A stretch of 64,000 nucleotides of DNA from positions 1 to 64,000 of the forward strand of contig CAKZVB010000039.1 of the NCBI GenBank assembly GCA_937922015.1, given 5' to 3'. Positions 46,976 to 54,847 of the stretch are shown in pieces. The stretch comes from an uncultured Granulosicoccaceae bacterium (lineage in GTDB: Bacteria; Pseudomonadota; Gammaproteobacteria; Granulosicoccales; Granulosicoccaceae). Positions within the stretch are counted from its first letter, which is position 1. Every line of letters begins with the position of its first letter. A program made the translations under genes and the position numbers. The notes beneath the pieces are model-generated. The model was not told where the DNA came from. It did not search any database and saw only the letters and a program-made list of their open reading frames with translations.

Positions 46976-47693
46976 AACGCTTGTACCAGAACCCGCAAAG
47001 TTTCTTAGAATAGAATGCAAAAGGAATAAAAAGCAGCGCCATTTGCATGAGAAGTTGTGTATCACTATACCAATCATGCTTTCTAAGAGAAGTCACAATC
47101 GCCGGGGATTCAATTATCCTGAAATCCAACCCCTTCGATACGCCCCGTTTTTTTAATGCCCTTGAAAGCCAGATTTCTTCACTGGCATACAATTTCTCGT
47201 TGAATCCCCCTACTGTTTCAAACACATCCCGCAGGCAATACACAAAGCACCCCGCCGCCAGCCCGAATCGAACAGACAAGCTATTCCACCAGCGTATTGC
47301 ACGTTCTATTCGAGCCGTAGTCCCGGTATCCCCGGTAATGCATACTCCCCCGCCGACGCAGGATCCCGACTCCAGATTATCAAGCGCTGCAGTTAATATT
47401 TTTCCACTTAGACAAGTGTCAGCATCAAGGAAGATCAGATAACGACCCCGGGCATGAAGTGCACCGGTATTGCGAGCCCTGGAGATCTGATTTACCGGCT
47501 CAAAAACAACTACTGCGTTTGCTGCCCGTGCCAGCTCTTCTGTCCGGTCAGTGGAGTTGTTGTTTACCACAATAACCTCGCCAGTCAAACTGGTGGCCGC
47601 CATGGAGTGCGTTACATGTTCGAGCGTGTCAGCAATAAATGCTTCTTCATTAAAAGCGGGGATAATAATTGAGTAATCCGGGTAAGTTAGCAT
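46974..47693 (-). CDS. family 2 glycosyltransferase
   Basis: The 239-residue GT-A enzyme has YSIIIPAFNEEAFI, VIVVNNNSTDRTEELA, RARNTGALHARG, the metal-binding DAD in IFLDADTC and the acceptor-site GGFNEKLYASEEIWLSRAL. It lacks transmembrane anchors except a hydrophobic C-terminal stretch (LLMQMALLFIPFAFYS). It transfers a sugar from a nucleotide donor to an unknown acceptor. The stop codon TAG lies within the terminal repeat of the element, so the final residues (FWYKR) may be a product of the insertion. Confidence 0.88.
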   Translation of the reverse strand: MLTYPDYSIIIPAFNEEAFIADTLEHVTHSMAATSLTGEVIVVNNNSTDRTEELARAANAVVVFEPVNQISRARNTGALHARGRYLIFLDADTCLSGKILTAALDNLESGSCVGGGVCITGDTGTTARIERAIRWWNSLSVRFGLAAGCFVYCLRDVFETVGGFNEKLYASEEIWLSRALKKRGVSKGLDFRIIESPAIVTSLRKHDWYSDTQLLMQMALLFIPFAFYSKKLCGFWYKR

Positions 47694-47731
47694 GATAAAT
47701 TTGCCAAAGTCTGGTATGCGGGAATATCGTT

Positions 47732-47788
47732 ATTATATCCTGCTCGTGAAACTTAAAACCGGTTAGTTCGGGCAGCCACAGCTGCCCG
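47732..47788. promoter_or_regulatory. divergent intergenic hairpin and -10-like boxes
   Basis: CGGGCAGC, loop CACA, GCTGCCCG (47769-47788) is a perfect eight-base stem without a T-tract. It sits between a minus-strand TATAAT (47737-47732, 39 bases before the GT2 start) and a plus-strand TATACT (47792-47797) facing the DUF1653 gene. It could be a regulatory palindrome shared by the two genes. Confidence 0.3.
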
Positions 47789-47883
47789 GATTATACTACC
47801 GGTATTATCGTCCGGAGTACTCAATCTCACCCATAGACTGAGACGCTGAAATCGACGTAACGTGCGAGCGGAGAAGACTTGAA

Positions 47884-48144
47884 ATGACAGTAAACCCCGG
47901 CCTGTATCTGCATTACAAAGGCGGCCTCTATGTGGTGCTATCGTCTGCCACACACACCGAAACAGGCGAAAATCTAGTGATCTATTTCAGTAAAGACAAC
48001 TCTACGCACTGGTGGGCACGTCCGGCATCACACTTCCAGGAGCATATAGAGAAAAACAACACGCTGATTCCCCGATTCAGATTTATAAGAAAACTAAACA
48101 ACCTGGAAATACAGTATTTCAAACAAATAGAAAACAACTCATGA
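47884..48144 (+). CDS. DUF1653 domain protein
   Basis: This 86-residue small protein has the DUF1653 pattern GLYLHYKGGLYVVLSSATHTET, VIYF and WARPASHFQEHI. The start is supported by GGAG nine bases upstream. The function of DUF1653 proteins is unknown; they are small cytoplasmic beta proteins, often solitary, and the domain is sometimes linked to nucleotide or RNA-related enzymes. The C-terminus has a short charged helix. Confidence 0.88.
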   Translation: MTVNPGLYLHYKGGLYVVLSSATHTETGENLVIYFSKDNSTHWWARPASHFQEHIEKNNTLIPRFRFIRKLNNLEIQYFKQIENNS

Positions 48145-48378
48145 TATTGTTTAGCATGCTATTTCCAGGCAACTTTCAATTATTTGCTCAATGACAATCA
48201 AGCCAACAATTCTCATTGCGAATAAAATTTCCGTTGTTTGGTGGCGCAAGGACCCAGAGGAAAATCAAGGACCACTTGACTTAAAAACCCGGACTAATAG
48301 TCTCTGACTTTCAAAGGACTGTCATATTTAAAATAGGGATACCACAACGCCAAAGGTATTCTATTTTTTGCGCGTTAT

Positions 48379-49779
48379 ATGTTGAGAGTTGTCGTGGAAA
48401 TATACAAATCACACAGTCGTTTTTACCATCGAACGCTCAGTAGAATCGAACAAAACTACATTACACCAAAAGACACTTGTTTCGTTTTTGTGCAGCACTC
48501 GTTTCTGCCCAGCCTTAATTTCTTCGAGTCCATAGAAAATAAAATCGGTGCCATCATCCCCAAACGCAGCTCGGCAAAAAGCAACCCCGAAATAGTAAGC
48601 CTGCTAAAGAACAGATTCCCCGGCAAAGTTCATGATCAGGTTACACGGTCAACGTTACAAAACAACGACTACGCAGTCGATTTTTTAAAAAACGTCACCA
48701 CCGGACGCCCTTTTGCCATACTGGAGTACGGTGGGTATTTCGCCCCCGCCGCACAGGCAATTTCAAACGACGCCGTATTGCGTAAGACTCTGAAAGGGTT
48801 TGTGGAAGGCACTGAGAACGGCATCAGAGGATCAGATGATAACAATACAATAGGCTATCAGGAGATAGCAGCCAGGCTCAATCACCCGGTGGTATCAAAG
48901 TCGCGTTCGCGAATCAAAAGCATTATGGATATCGAAATCGGCCCGGCCATTGTTCAGGCAACCGACACTATCATCAGGCGAAATCTGGGCTGTAGCCTTA
49001 GACACCTTAGAGGCAACATCGGGGTAATAGGGCTTGGTGGTATTGGCCTCGGTATACTGACCTCATTAAACAAAGACCACATAAAACCTCTTATCTTTGA
49101 CACAGATCTGGCCGTTATGGCGTCACTTGCCAACCTGCAAAACTATATAGTCTCACAACACCAGATACTGAGTTCCTGCGAAATACTGTTTTTGAATACC
49201 GGCAGCTGTTTTTTGTCCAGCGCACCCGCTTTGCTCAACACAATAAAAGACAATGTCATACTGGTACTTTGCACATCCGGAGATGTGGAAGGCGGTATTC
49301 CACAACTCATCAGCAACGGCCTGATCACTTTAATCAACGCTGAAAGCAACAATGACATAGCTGTGTATTCCACAGTGGCTGGAAAGAAACTTCGAATTGC
49401 CCTGGGATCAGATGGCGTTGGACAAGCACCAAACATGTCGCTTAAAGATGGTTCGGCTTCACCCGCAAATCTTATGTCGGATATGGAGTTTTGTGCCATC
49501 GGCGATTATCTGGCCTGCGCAGACACACAGCTGGAACCCGGTAGAATACATAGCCCCCCAAAGGCTGTCGAAGACATCATCCTCGCTGAATGGCTGCGCG
49601 AGTTTTATCCTCAAAGCATCGCCACCAAAACACCGCCAGATGACTCTCATGGCAAGCTGTCGGGAATTGACACTGCCCCTGCTCCCCTTACTGGCACACC
49701 AACTGACGCACGACGACCGGGTGGGAAGTCAACCGGGACCCGGGATAAATCAAACAAAAACACAAACCCGGTCTGCTGA
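48379..49779 (+). CDS. S-adenosylhomocysteine-hydrolase-like NAD-binding protein, divergent
   Basis: The start is uncertain (ATG 48379 or GTG 48394); up to 466 residues. Residues about 90-410 resemble the SAH hydrolase fold: AILEYGGYFAP, FVEGTENGI, VSKSRSRIKSI, then a Rossmann NAD site GVIGLGGIGLGI (about 216-227) and LNTGSCFL, VLCTSGDVEGGI. Relative to SAH hydrolase the substrate-site motifs are changed (EYGG where DDGG is expected, VEGTENG where EETTTG is expected). It is therefore unlikely to be a conventional ahcY product. The last 55 residues are Pro/Gly/Thr-rich and disordered. It stands alone with no methionine-cycle neighbours. The true reaction is unknown. Confidence 0.65.
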   Translation: MLRVVVEIYKSHSRFYHRTLSRIEQNYITPKDTCFVFVQHSFLPSLNFFESIENKIGAIIPKRSSAKSNPEIVSLLKNRFPGKVHDQVTRSTLQNNDYAVDFLKNVTTGRPFAILEYGGYFAPAAQAISNDAVLRKTLKGFVEGTENGIRGSDDNNTIGYQEIAARLNHPVVSKSRSRIKSIMDIEIGPAIVQATDTIIRRNLGCSLRHLRGNIGVIGLGGIGLGILTSLNKDHIKPLIFDTDLAVMASLANLQNYIVSQHQILSSCEILFLNTGSCFLSSAPALLNTIKDNVILVLCTSGDVEGGIPQLISNGLITLINAESNNDIAVYSTVAGKKLRIALGSDGVGQAPNMSLKDGSASPANLMSDMEFCAIGDYLACADTQLEPGRIHSPPKAVEDIILAEWLREFYPQSIATKTPPDDSHGKLSGIDTAPAPLTGTPTDARRPGGKSTGTRDKSNKNTNPVC

Positions 49780-50005
49780 TAAAAACACAACGCCCTGGTT
49801 ACAATGCTGGTTTACAAATCCGGGTCACATCAATCTGGCCACCTTCAATATTTAAAAACGCTTCATGTAATTTCGCAGCAGACTGGCATGGATGAATTTC
49901 CAGCGCAAAACCGGCTTTGCCCGGTAATAAGTACTGCATCTCGCCGCAATAGTGCCTTCGCCACCGCTGCCATGTACACTAGACTGCTCAACCAGGAGCA
50001 AGGCG

Positions 50006-50521
50006 ATGACATCAAACACTGAAAAAGCGATTCTGGCCGGAGGATGTTTTTGGGGCATGGAAGACCTCATCCGAAAACAACCCGGCATTTTATCAACCCG
50101 GGTCGGATACACGGGCGGCGACGTTGCAAATGCTACCTACCGGAACCACGGCACCCACGCTGAAGGGATAGAAATCATATTTGATACCGGCGAGACCAGC
50201 TATAGGGCGGTACTCGAATTCTTTTTTCAAATTCACGACCCGACAACACCGATGCGACAAGGCAACGACACCGGCCCAAGCTATCGTTCCGCAATATATT
50301 TTATGTCCGAGACACAGAAAAATGTCGCTATAGACACCATCGCCGACGTTGACGCATCCGGACTCTGGCCCGGCAAAGTTGTCACTGAAGTCGAGCCGGC
50401 CAGCGACTTCTGGGAAGCAGAACCGGAACACCAGAACTATCTGGAAAAATTTCCCACAGGCTATACCTGCCACTTTATACGCCCGGACTGGGTATTGCCA
50501 AAGCGCACTGAAAAAGCATAG
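50006..50521 (+). CDS. msrA: peptide methionine sulfoxide reductase MsrA
   Basis: MsrA reduces the S-epimer of methionine sulfoxide in proteins. AGGAG seven bases upstream fixes the ATG at 50006, giving 171 residues. The catalytic Cys14 lies in GGCFWGMED, followed by VGYTGG, the substrate region [12 protein letters not shown] and RSAIYF. A single late Cys (YTCHF) may act in thiol recycling. The preceding frame is open further upstream but without a start signal. Confidence 0.96.
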   Translation: MTSNTEKAILAGGCFWGMEDLIRKQPGILSTRVGYTGGDVANATYRNHGTHAEGIEIIFDTGETSYRAVLEFFFQIHDPTTPMRQGNDTGPSYRSAIYFMSETQKNVAIDTIADVDASGLWPGKVVTEVEPASDFWEAEPEHQNYLEKFPTGYTCHFIRPDWVLPKRTEKA

Positions 50522-50584
50522 AAAAATTGCAGCACAGGGGTTGCCTGCGACCACAGGCAGGCTGACTCTTCAACGCGGGTTGTT

Positions 50585-50755
50585 TTGCTTATTACAAAAC
50601 CACTGCTCCTGTGCCTGACATTCTCCACGGCTCTCATTCCGGCCTGGTCAGCTGAAGTCTGCCAGCCACAGCAGCACAGCAAACTGCCCGGACCGGGAAT
50701 ATCACTTCAAACCAAAAACGAACAACATACCAATCCTCATGCCTGCGACAAGTGA
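50585..50755 (+). CDS. possible small exported Cys-containing peptide
   Basis: In the 304 bases between msrA and the molybdenum-hydroxylase operon, an in-frame TTG at 50585 begins a 56-residue frame. It has a hydrophobic signal-like segment (LLITKPLLLCLTFSTALIPAW) shown here only in part of its context. A polar tail with two Cys (AEVCQPQQHSK, NPHACDK) follows. The frame is continuous with msrA after its stop. The ribosome binding site is poor and the cleavage site is not ideal, so this may be chance. The rest of the gap shows only a small GCCTG/CAGGC hairpin (about 50540-50560). Confidence 0.25.
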   Translation: MLITKPLLLCLTFSTALIPAWSAEVCQPQQHSKLPGPGISLQTKNEQHTNPHACDK

Positions 50756-50825
50756 CATCGAATAAGTTGACCTTGAAATTGAGATCGAACACACTTGCCT
50801 CACGACCCAAAAGCGAGAACCACCA

Positions 50826-51686
50826 GTGTTATACGAATCACCACAAACGACCGAAGACGCGGTCGAGCTTTTATCAAAATCAAAAGGCAAGGTTCACGTA
50901 CTGGCCGGCGGTTCAGACTTGCTGGTACGCATGAAAGGGGGATATATCGAACCCGATGTTGTCATTGACATCAAACGCATCAAGTCAATGAACACCATCA
51001 AAAAAACCGCTGACGGATTTTTAATCGGCGCTGCGGTTTCATGCGCCAGAATGGCTGACCATCAGGCGCTGTGCAAAGCATGGCCCGGTGTCGTGGAAGC
51101 AGCCAGTCTTATCGGCTCTGATCAAATTCAGGGTCGTTGCACCATGGCAGGCAATATGTGCAATGCATCTCCCGCTGCCGACAGCGTCCCGGCAATGATC
51201 GCCGCTGAAGCGTGGGCGCTTGTACAAGGCCCCAGGGGTGAGCGTTGGGTTCTGGTCGAGAAAATCGCCAAAGCACCGGGAGTCACCACACTTCGCAAAG
51301 GCGAAGTCGTCGAGGCAATACTGCTGCCTCCGAAATACAAAAAATCCGGTGACGCCTACCTGCGATTTACACCACGGACCGAGATGGATATCGCAGTCGT
51401 CAGCGCCGCTGTCAATCTAACCCTCGGCGCAAAAGGAGTGATCACAGATGCCCGTGTAGCGTTGGGCGCCGTCGGGCCCAAAGCAATGCTGGTAAAACCC
51501 GCCGCCAAAGCCATCGTCGGCACAACGCTGGACGACGCTGCACTGGCAAAACTCGCTGCCGCGGCCGCTGCCGCCTGCGATCCAATAGACGATAAACGCG
51601 GCACTATCCAGTTTAGAACCAAAGTTGCGCAGGTGCTTGCCAAACGCGCGGCAAAAATAGCGTACCAACGCGCCGGGGGTAAGTAA
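50826..51686 (+). CDS. molybdenum hydroxylase FAD-binding subunit (CoxM/XdhB type)
   Basis: The 286-residue flavoprotein starts at GTG (VLYESPQTTEDAVELL). It has the FAD-binding loops VLAGGSDLLVRMKGG (about residues 26-40) and RCTMAGNMCNASPAAD, and the C-terminal domain VALGAVGPKAM. It transfers electrons from the 2Fe-2S subunit to FAD and an acceptor. Its stop overlaps the ATG of the next subunit by one base. Order M-S-L is that of CO-dehydrogenase-like and related aldehyde or heterocycle hydroxylases. Confidence 0.92.
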   Translation: MLYESPQTTEDAVELLSKSKGKVHVLAGGSDLLVRMKGGYIEPDVVIDIKRIKSMNTIKKTADGFLIGAAVSCARMADHQALCKAWPGVVEAASLIGSDQIQGRCTMAGNMCNASPAADSVPAMIAAEAWALVQGPRGERWVLVEKIAKAPGVTTLRKGEVVEAILLPPKYKKSGDAYLRFTPRTEMDIAVVSAAVNLTLGAKGVITDARVALGAVGPKAMLVKPAAKAIVGTTLDDAALAKLAAAAAAACDPIDDKRGTIQFRTKVAQVLAKRAAKIAYQRAGGK

Positions 51687-52168
51687 TGTCAGTTCTTGTC
51701 AACTCTACAATCAATGGCGACAACGTCAGTTTTTCATGCGACGCCGATGAAACGTTAATGGACGCGCTGCGAAATCGCGTCGGTTTAAAGGGCGTTAAAG
51801 AGGGCTGTGGCACTGGTGACTGCGGCGCTTGCAGCATTCGCCTTGATGGCGCACTGGTATGTTCCTGTCTGGTACTCGGTGCCGAGGCCGAAGGTCGCAC
51901 GGTAGAAACGGTAGAAGGCATGAGCAACGGTGCGGAACTACATGTTCTGCAAACCAAGTTCCTTGAACATGCAGCGCTACAGTGTGGAATCTGCACACCC
52001 GGCTTTTTGATAGCAGCTCAAACCCTGCTCGAAAAAAACCCGAGTCCGACCGAGACCGAGATCCGCTACGCACTGGCGGGCAACCTTTGCCGCTGCACCG
52101 GTTACGACAAAATTGTGCGCGCCGTCCAGGACGCCGCCGTTGTGATGAAAAAAGGCCGCAAAAAATGA
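51686..52168 (+). CDS. molybdenum hydroxylase 2Fe-2S subunit (CoxS type)
   Basis: The 160-residue protein has two iron-sulfur domains. The plant-type cluster motif is GCGTGDCGACSIRLDG with a distal Cys in LVCSC. The helical C-terminal cluster has CGICTPGF and CRCTGY. It relays electrons between the Mo cofactor and FAD. It is joined by overlaps to both neighbouring genes (TAATG upstream, ATGA downstream). Confidence 0.95.
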   Translation: MSVLVNSTINGDNVSFSCDADETLMDALRNRVGLKGVKEGCGTGDCGACSIRLDGALVCSCLVLGAEAEGRTVETVEGMSNGAELHVLQTKFLEHAALQCGICTPGFLIAAQTLLEKNPSPTETEIRYALAGNLCRCTGYDKIVRAVQDAAVVMKKGRKK

Positions 52169-54429
52169 ACAAAGAAACAAAATTTACCGAACGTACGTTT
52201 AAATCAGTTGGCACCCGCCCGGTACGCCCCGACGGAGTTGACAAAGTCACCGGTCGGGCACGCTATGGCGCAGACTACGACATGCCGGGCCAGTTGATTG
52301 GCCTGATGCTGCGAAGCCCGCATGCCCATGCCACTATTAAAAAAATAGACACATCAGCGGCAGAGCAACTGCCCGGTGTGAAAGCCGTTGTTACCTCAAA
52401 GGACCTGCCAGACCTTACTGATGGTGATACAGATCTCAAATGCATTCTCGAAAACTCCATGGCACGGAAAAAAGCCTTCTACGATGGTCATGCTGTCGCT
52501 GCTGTCGCCGCTGTCGACATGCCAACGGCCAAAGCGGCTCTAAAACTGATTAACGTCGAATACAAAATACACAAACACGTTACCGACGTAGACAAGGCAG
52601 CCGACCCCAAAGCCCCGGTACTCCACAAAGACTGCTTTACTAAAGGCGTTGAACCGGCACCAGTGAAACCTTCCAACATTGCCGCCAGCAGTGAGTTTGG
52701 TCATGGTGATGTAGGCAAAGGCTTTGACGACGCAGACTTTGTAGTAGAAAGAAATTTCCGCACCGAACAAACTCACCAGGGATACATTGAACCACACGCC
52801 TGTGTCGCCAGTGTCAGCCCGGACGGCAGTGGCGAACTATGGGTTTGCACCCAGGGTCACTTTGTTTTTCGACAACAGTGCGCCCAGTTACTGGGCATGG
52901 ACATGGCAAAGTTACGGGTTACCTCATCAGAGATCGGCGGCGGCTTCGGTGGCAAAACCCACCTCTGGCTCGAACCAGTAGCGCTGGCACTGTCACGCAA
53001 AGCCAACCTGCCGGTCAAACTGACCATGACCCGCGAAGACGTATTCCGGGCTTCGGGCCCGACCAGCGCAACCTCTATCGATATAAAGATCGGTATAAAA
53101 AACGACGGCACCATCACTGCCGGCGAAGCAACACTGCGCTACACCAGTGGTCCATGGAAAGGCAGCTGGGCGATGCTTGGCGCGATGACGGCATTTGCCT
53201 GCTACGACCTTGAAAACGTTAAAACCACGGGCCTGGAAATACTGGTCAACCGTCCAAAGACTACCGCATACCGTGCGCCGTCTGCGCCCATGGCTGCATT
53301 CGCAGTTGAAAGCGTTATCGATGAACTTGCCGGTAAAATCGGCAGGGATCCCGTTGCTGTCCGCATTCAGAACGCCGCCAAAGAAGGCACACAGTCTTCC
53401 TACGGTCCGGTGTATGGACCCATTGGTATCGGCCCGACCCTGGAAGCCGCCGCTAAACATCCGCACATGTCTGCACCACTGGGTGAGAATCAGGGACGTG
53501 GTATGGCATGCGGGTTCTGGTTTAATTTCGGCGGCCAGTCCTGCACGCATATAAACATCGACATAGATGGCACAGTCACTCTCACGGTTGGCACCATAGA
53601 TGTAGGCGGGGCACGCGCCTCCTTGTCACTGGTGGTTGCCGAAGAACTGGGCATAAACTACGAGCAAGTCAAAACCGTTATTGGCGATACCGGTAACCTG
53701 GGTTACAACGAAATGACGGACGGCAGTCGCGGCACCTTCGCAAGCTCCATGTCTGCGATCATGTCTGCGCGCAAGGCCATCGAGGAACTAAAACAACGCG
53801 CTGCCATGATGTGGGATGTCTCAGTCGATGAAGTTAGCTGGGAAGATGGCCATGCACGTGCCACCGGCAACAGCAATCTGCCACCATTGTCTATCGCAGA
53901 GATAGCCGCTGGCGCAGGCAAAACCGGCGGGCCAATCGCCGGCCACACCGAACTGAACGCCGATGGTGCAGGTGTCTCTTTCGCCACTCATATTTGCGAT
54001 GTGGAAGTCGATCCGGAAACCGGCCTGACCAGAGTCATTCGCTACACCGTTATTCAAGACGCCGGCAAAGCCGTGCACCCCACTTACGTCGAAGGGCAGT
54101 TTCAGGGCGGCGCAACCCAAGGCATCGGCTGGGCACTGAACGAAGAATATATTTACGGTGACGACGGCCGCCTGCAAAACCCGGGCTTTCTGGACTACCG
54201 GATTCCAGTCTGTTCAGATCTGCCGATGATCGACACGCAGATACTGGAGATACCAAACCCAAATCATCCCTATGGTATTCGCGGTGTAGGGGAAACTTCT
54301 ATTGTACCGCCACTGGCAGCGATCGCTAACGCCGTATCAAATGCATCCGGTGTGCGCATGACACATGTCCCCATGTCACCGCCACGCATACTGGCAGCAA
54401 TAGAAGAAGCAGAAACCACCACGGCCTGA
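52165..54429 (+). CDS. molybdopterin-binding catalytic subunit of a xanthine-dehydrogenase-family enzyme
   Basis: The start is the ATG overlapping the previous stop (754 residues). The N-terminal domain has VTGRARYGADYDMPG. The Mo-cofactor regions include GGGFGGKTHLWLEP, and AYRAPSAP at 368-375 occupies the active-site loop. GVGETSIVPP contains the conserved base Glu710. True form I CO dehydrogenase has a Cys loop (AYRCSFR) and form II AYRGAGR; neither is present, so CO oxidation is unlikely. The natural substrate (aldehyde, N-heterocycle or aromatic-CoA) cannot be told. Localisation is cytoplasmic. Confidence 0.93.
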   Translation: MNKETKFTERTFKSVGTRPVRPDGVDKVTGRARYGADYDMPGQLIGLMLRSPHAHATIKKIDTSAAEQLPGVKAVVTSKDLPDLTDGDTDLKCILENSMARKKAFYDGHAVAAVAAVDMPTAKAALKLINVEYKIHKHVTDVDKAADPKAPVLHKDCFTKGVEPAPVKPSNIAASSEFGHGDVGKGFDDADFVVERNFRTEQTHQGYIEPHACVASVSPDGSGELWVCTQGHFVFRQQCAQLLGMDMAKLRVTSSEIGGGFGGKTHLWLEPVALALSRKANLPVKLTMTREDVFRASGPTSATSIDIKIGIKNDGTITAGEATLRYTSGPWKGSWAMLGAMTAFACYDLENVKTTGLEILVNRPKTTAYRAPSAPMAAFAVESVIDELAGKIGRDPVAVRIQNAAKEGTQSSYGPVYGPIGIGPTLEAAAKHPHMSAPLGENQGRGMACGFWFNFGGQSCTHINIDIDGTVTLTVGTIDVGGARASLSLVVAEELGINYEQVKTVIGDTGNLGYNEMTDGSRGTFASSMSAIMSARKAIEELKQRAAMMWDVSVDEVSWEDGHARATGNSNLPPLSIAEIAAGAGKTGGPIAGHTELNADGAGVSFATHICDVEVDPETGLTRVIRYTVIQDAGKAVHPTYVEGQFQGGATQGIGWALNEEYIYGDDGRLQNPGFLDYRIPVCSDLPMIDTQILEIPNPNHPYGIRGVGETSIVPPLAAIANAVSNASGVRMTHVPMSPPRILAAIEEAETTTA

Positions 54430-54441
54430 TGCAGCAATAAC

Positions 54442-54687
54442 GTGGTAACCATCAATATATGGGGCGCGCTCCGTCCCGCTGTAAACGGAGCCGCCTCCAT
54501 AGAACTGGACGCCACCACCATCCGCGACCTGTTTGAAAAACTGGAAGCGCAATACCCTAAAACCCTGCCCTATATTGAAGAGGGTATTGCCGTATCTATA
54601 GACGGCACTATCTATCAGGACAGCTGGAGCCACCCGCTGCCAACCGACGCGGAAATCTACCTGCTGCCACGTATCGCAGGCGGTTAA
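54442..54687 (+). CDS. MoaD/ThiS-family ubiquitin-like sulfur carrier
   Basis: The 81-residue beta-grasp protein starts at GTG, 12 bases after the hydroxylase stop. It ends in the diagnostic double glycine (LLPRIAGG), which is adenylated and thiocarboxylated in this family. MoaD gives sulfur to molybdopterin synthase. Being the fourth gene of a Mo-enzyme operon, it is likely to serve dithiolene formation or sulfuration for this enzyme, though no moaE is present here. Confidence 0.85.
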   Translation: MVTINIWGALRPAVNGAASIELDATTIRDLFEKLEAQYPKTLPYIEEGIAVSIDGTIYQDSWSHPLPTDAEIYLLPRIAGG

Positions 54688-54847
54688 AATAACCAGACCC
54701 ACACTCGAAAGCGTTACCTTGAGGCTACCATCACCAGCCCTTCAACCTCACAAAGCACATTTTTACCATCTAATTCCGGGTTTTGCGGTACGCTATAACT
54801 AATAAATATTCCCCGCAAGCCAACCCGTTTTCCAGAGTCTATAAGTA

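Noticed and set aside
50826..54429. Carbon monoxide dehydrogenase
   Set aside because: The large subunit lacks both the form I Cys loop and the form II AYRGAGR loop.
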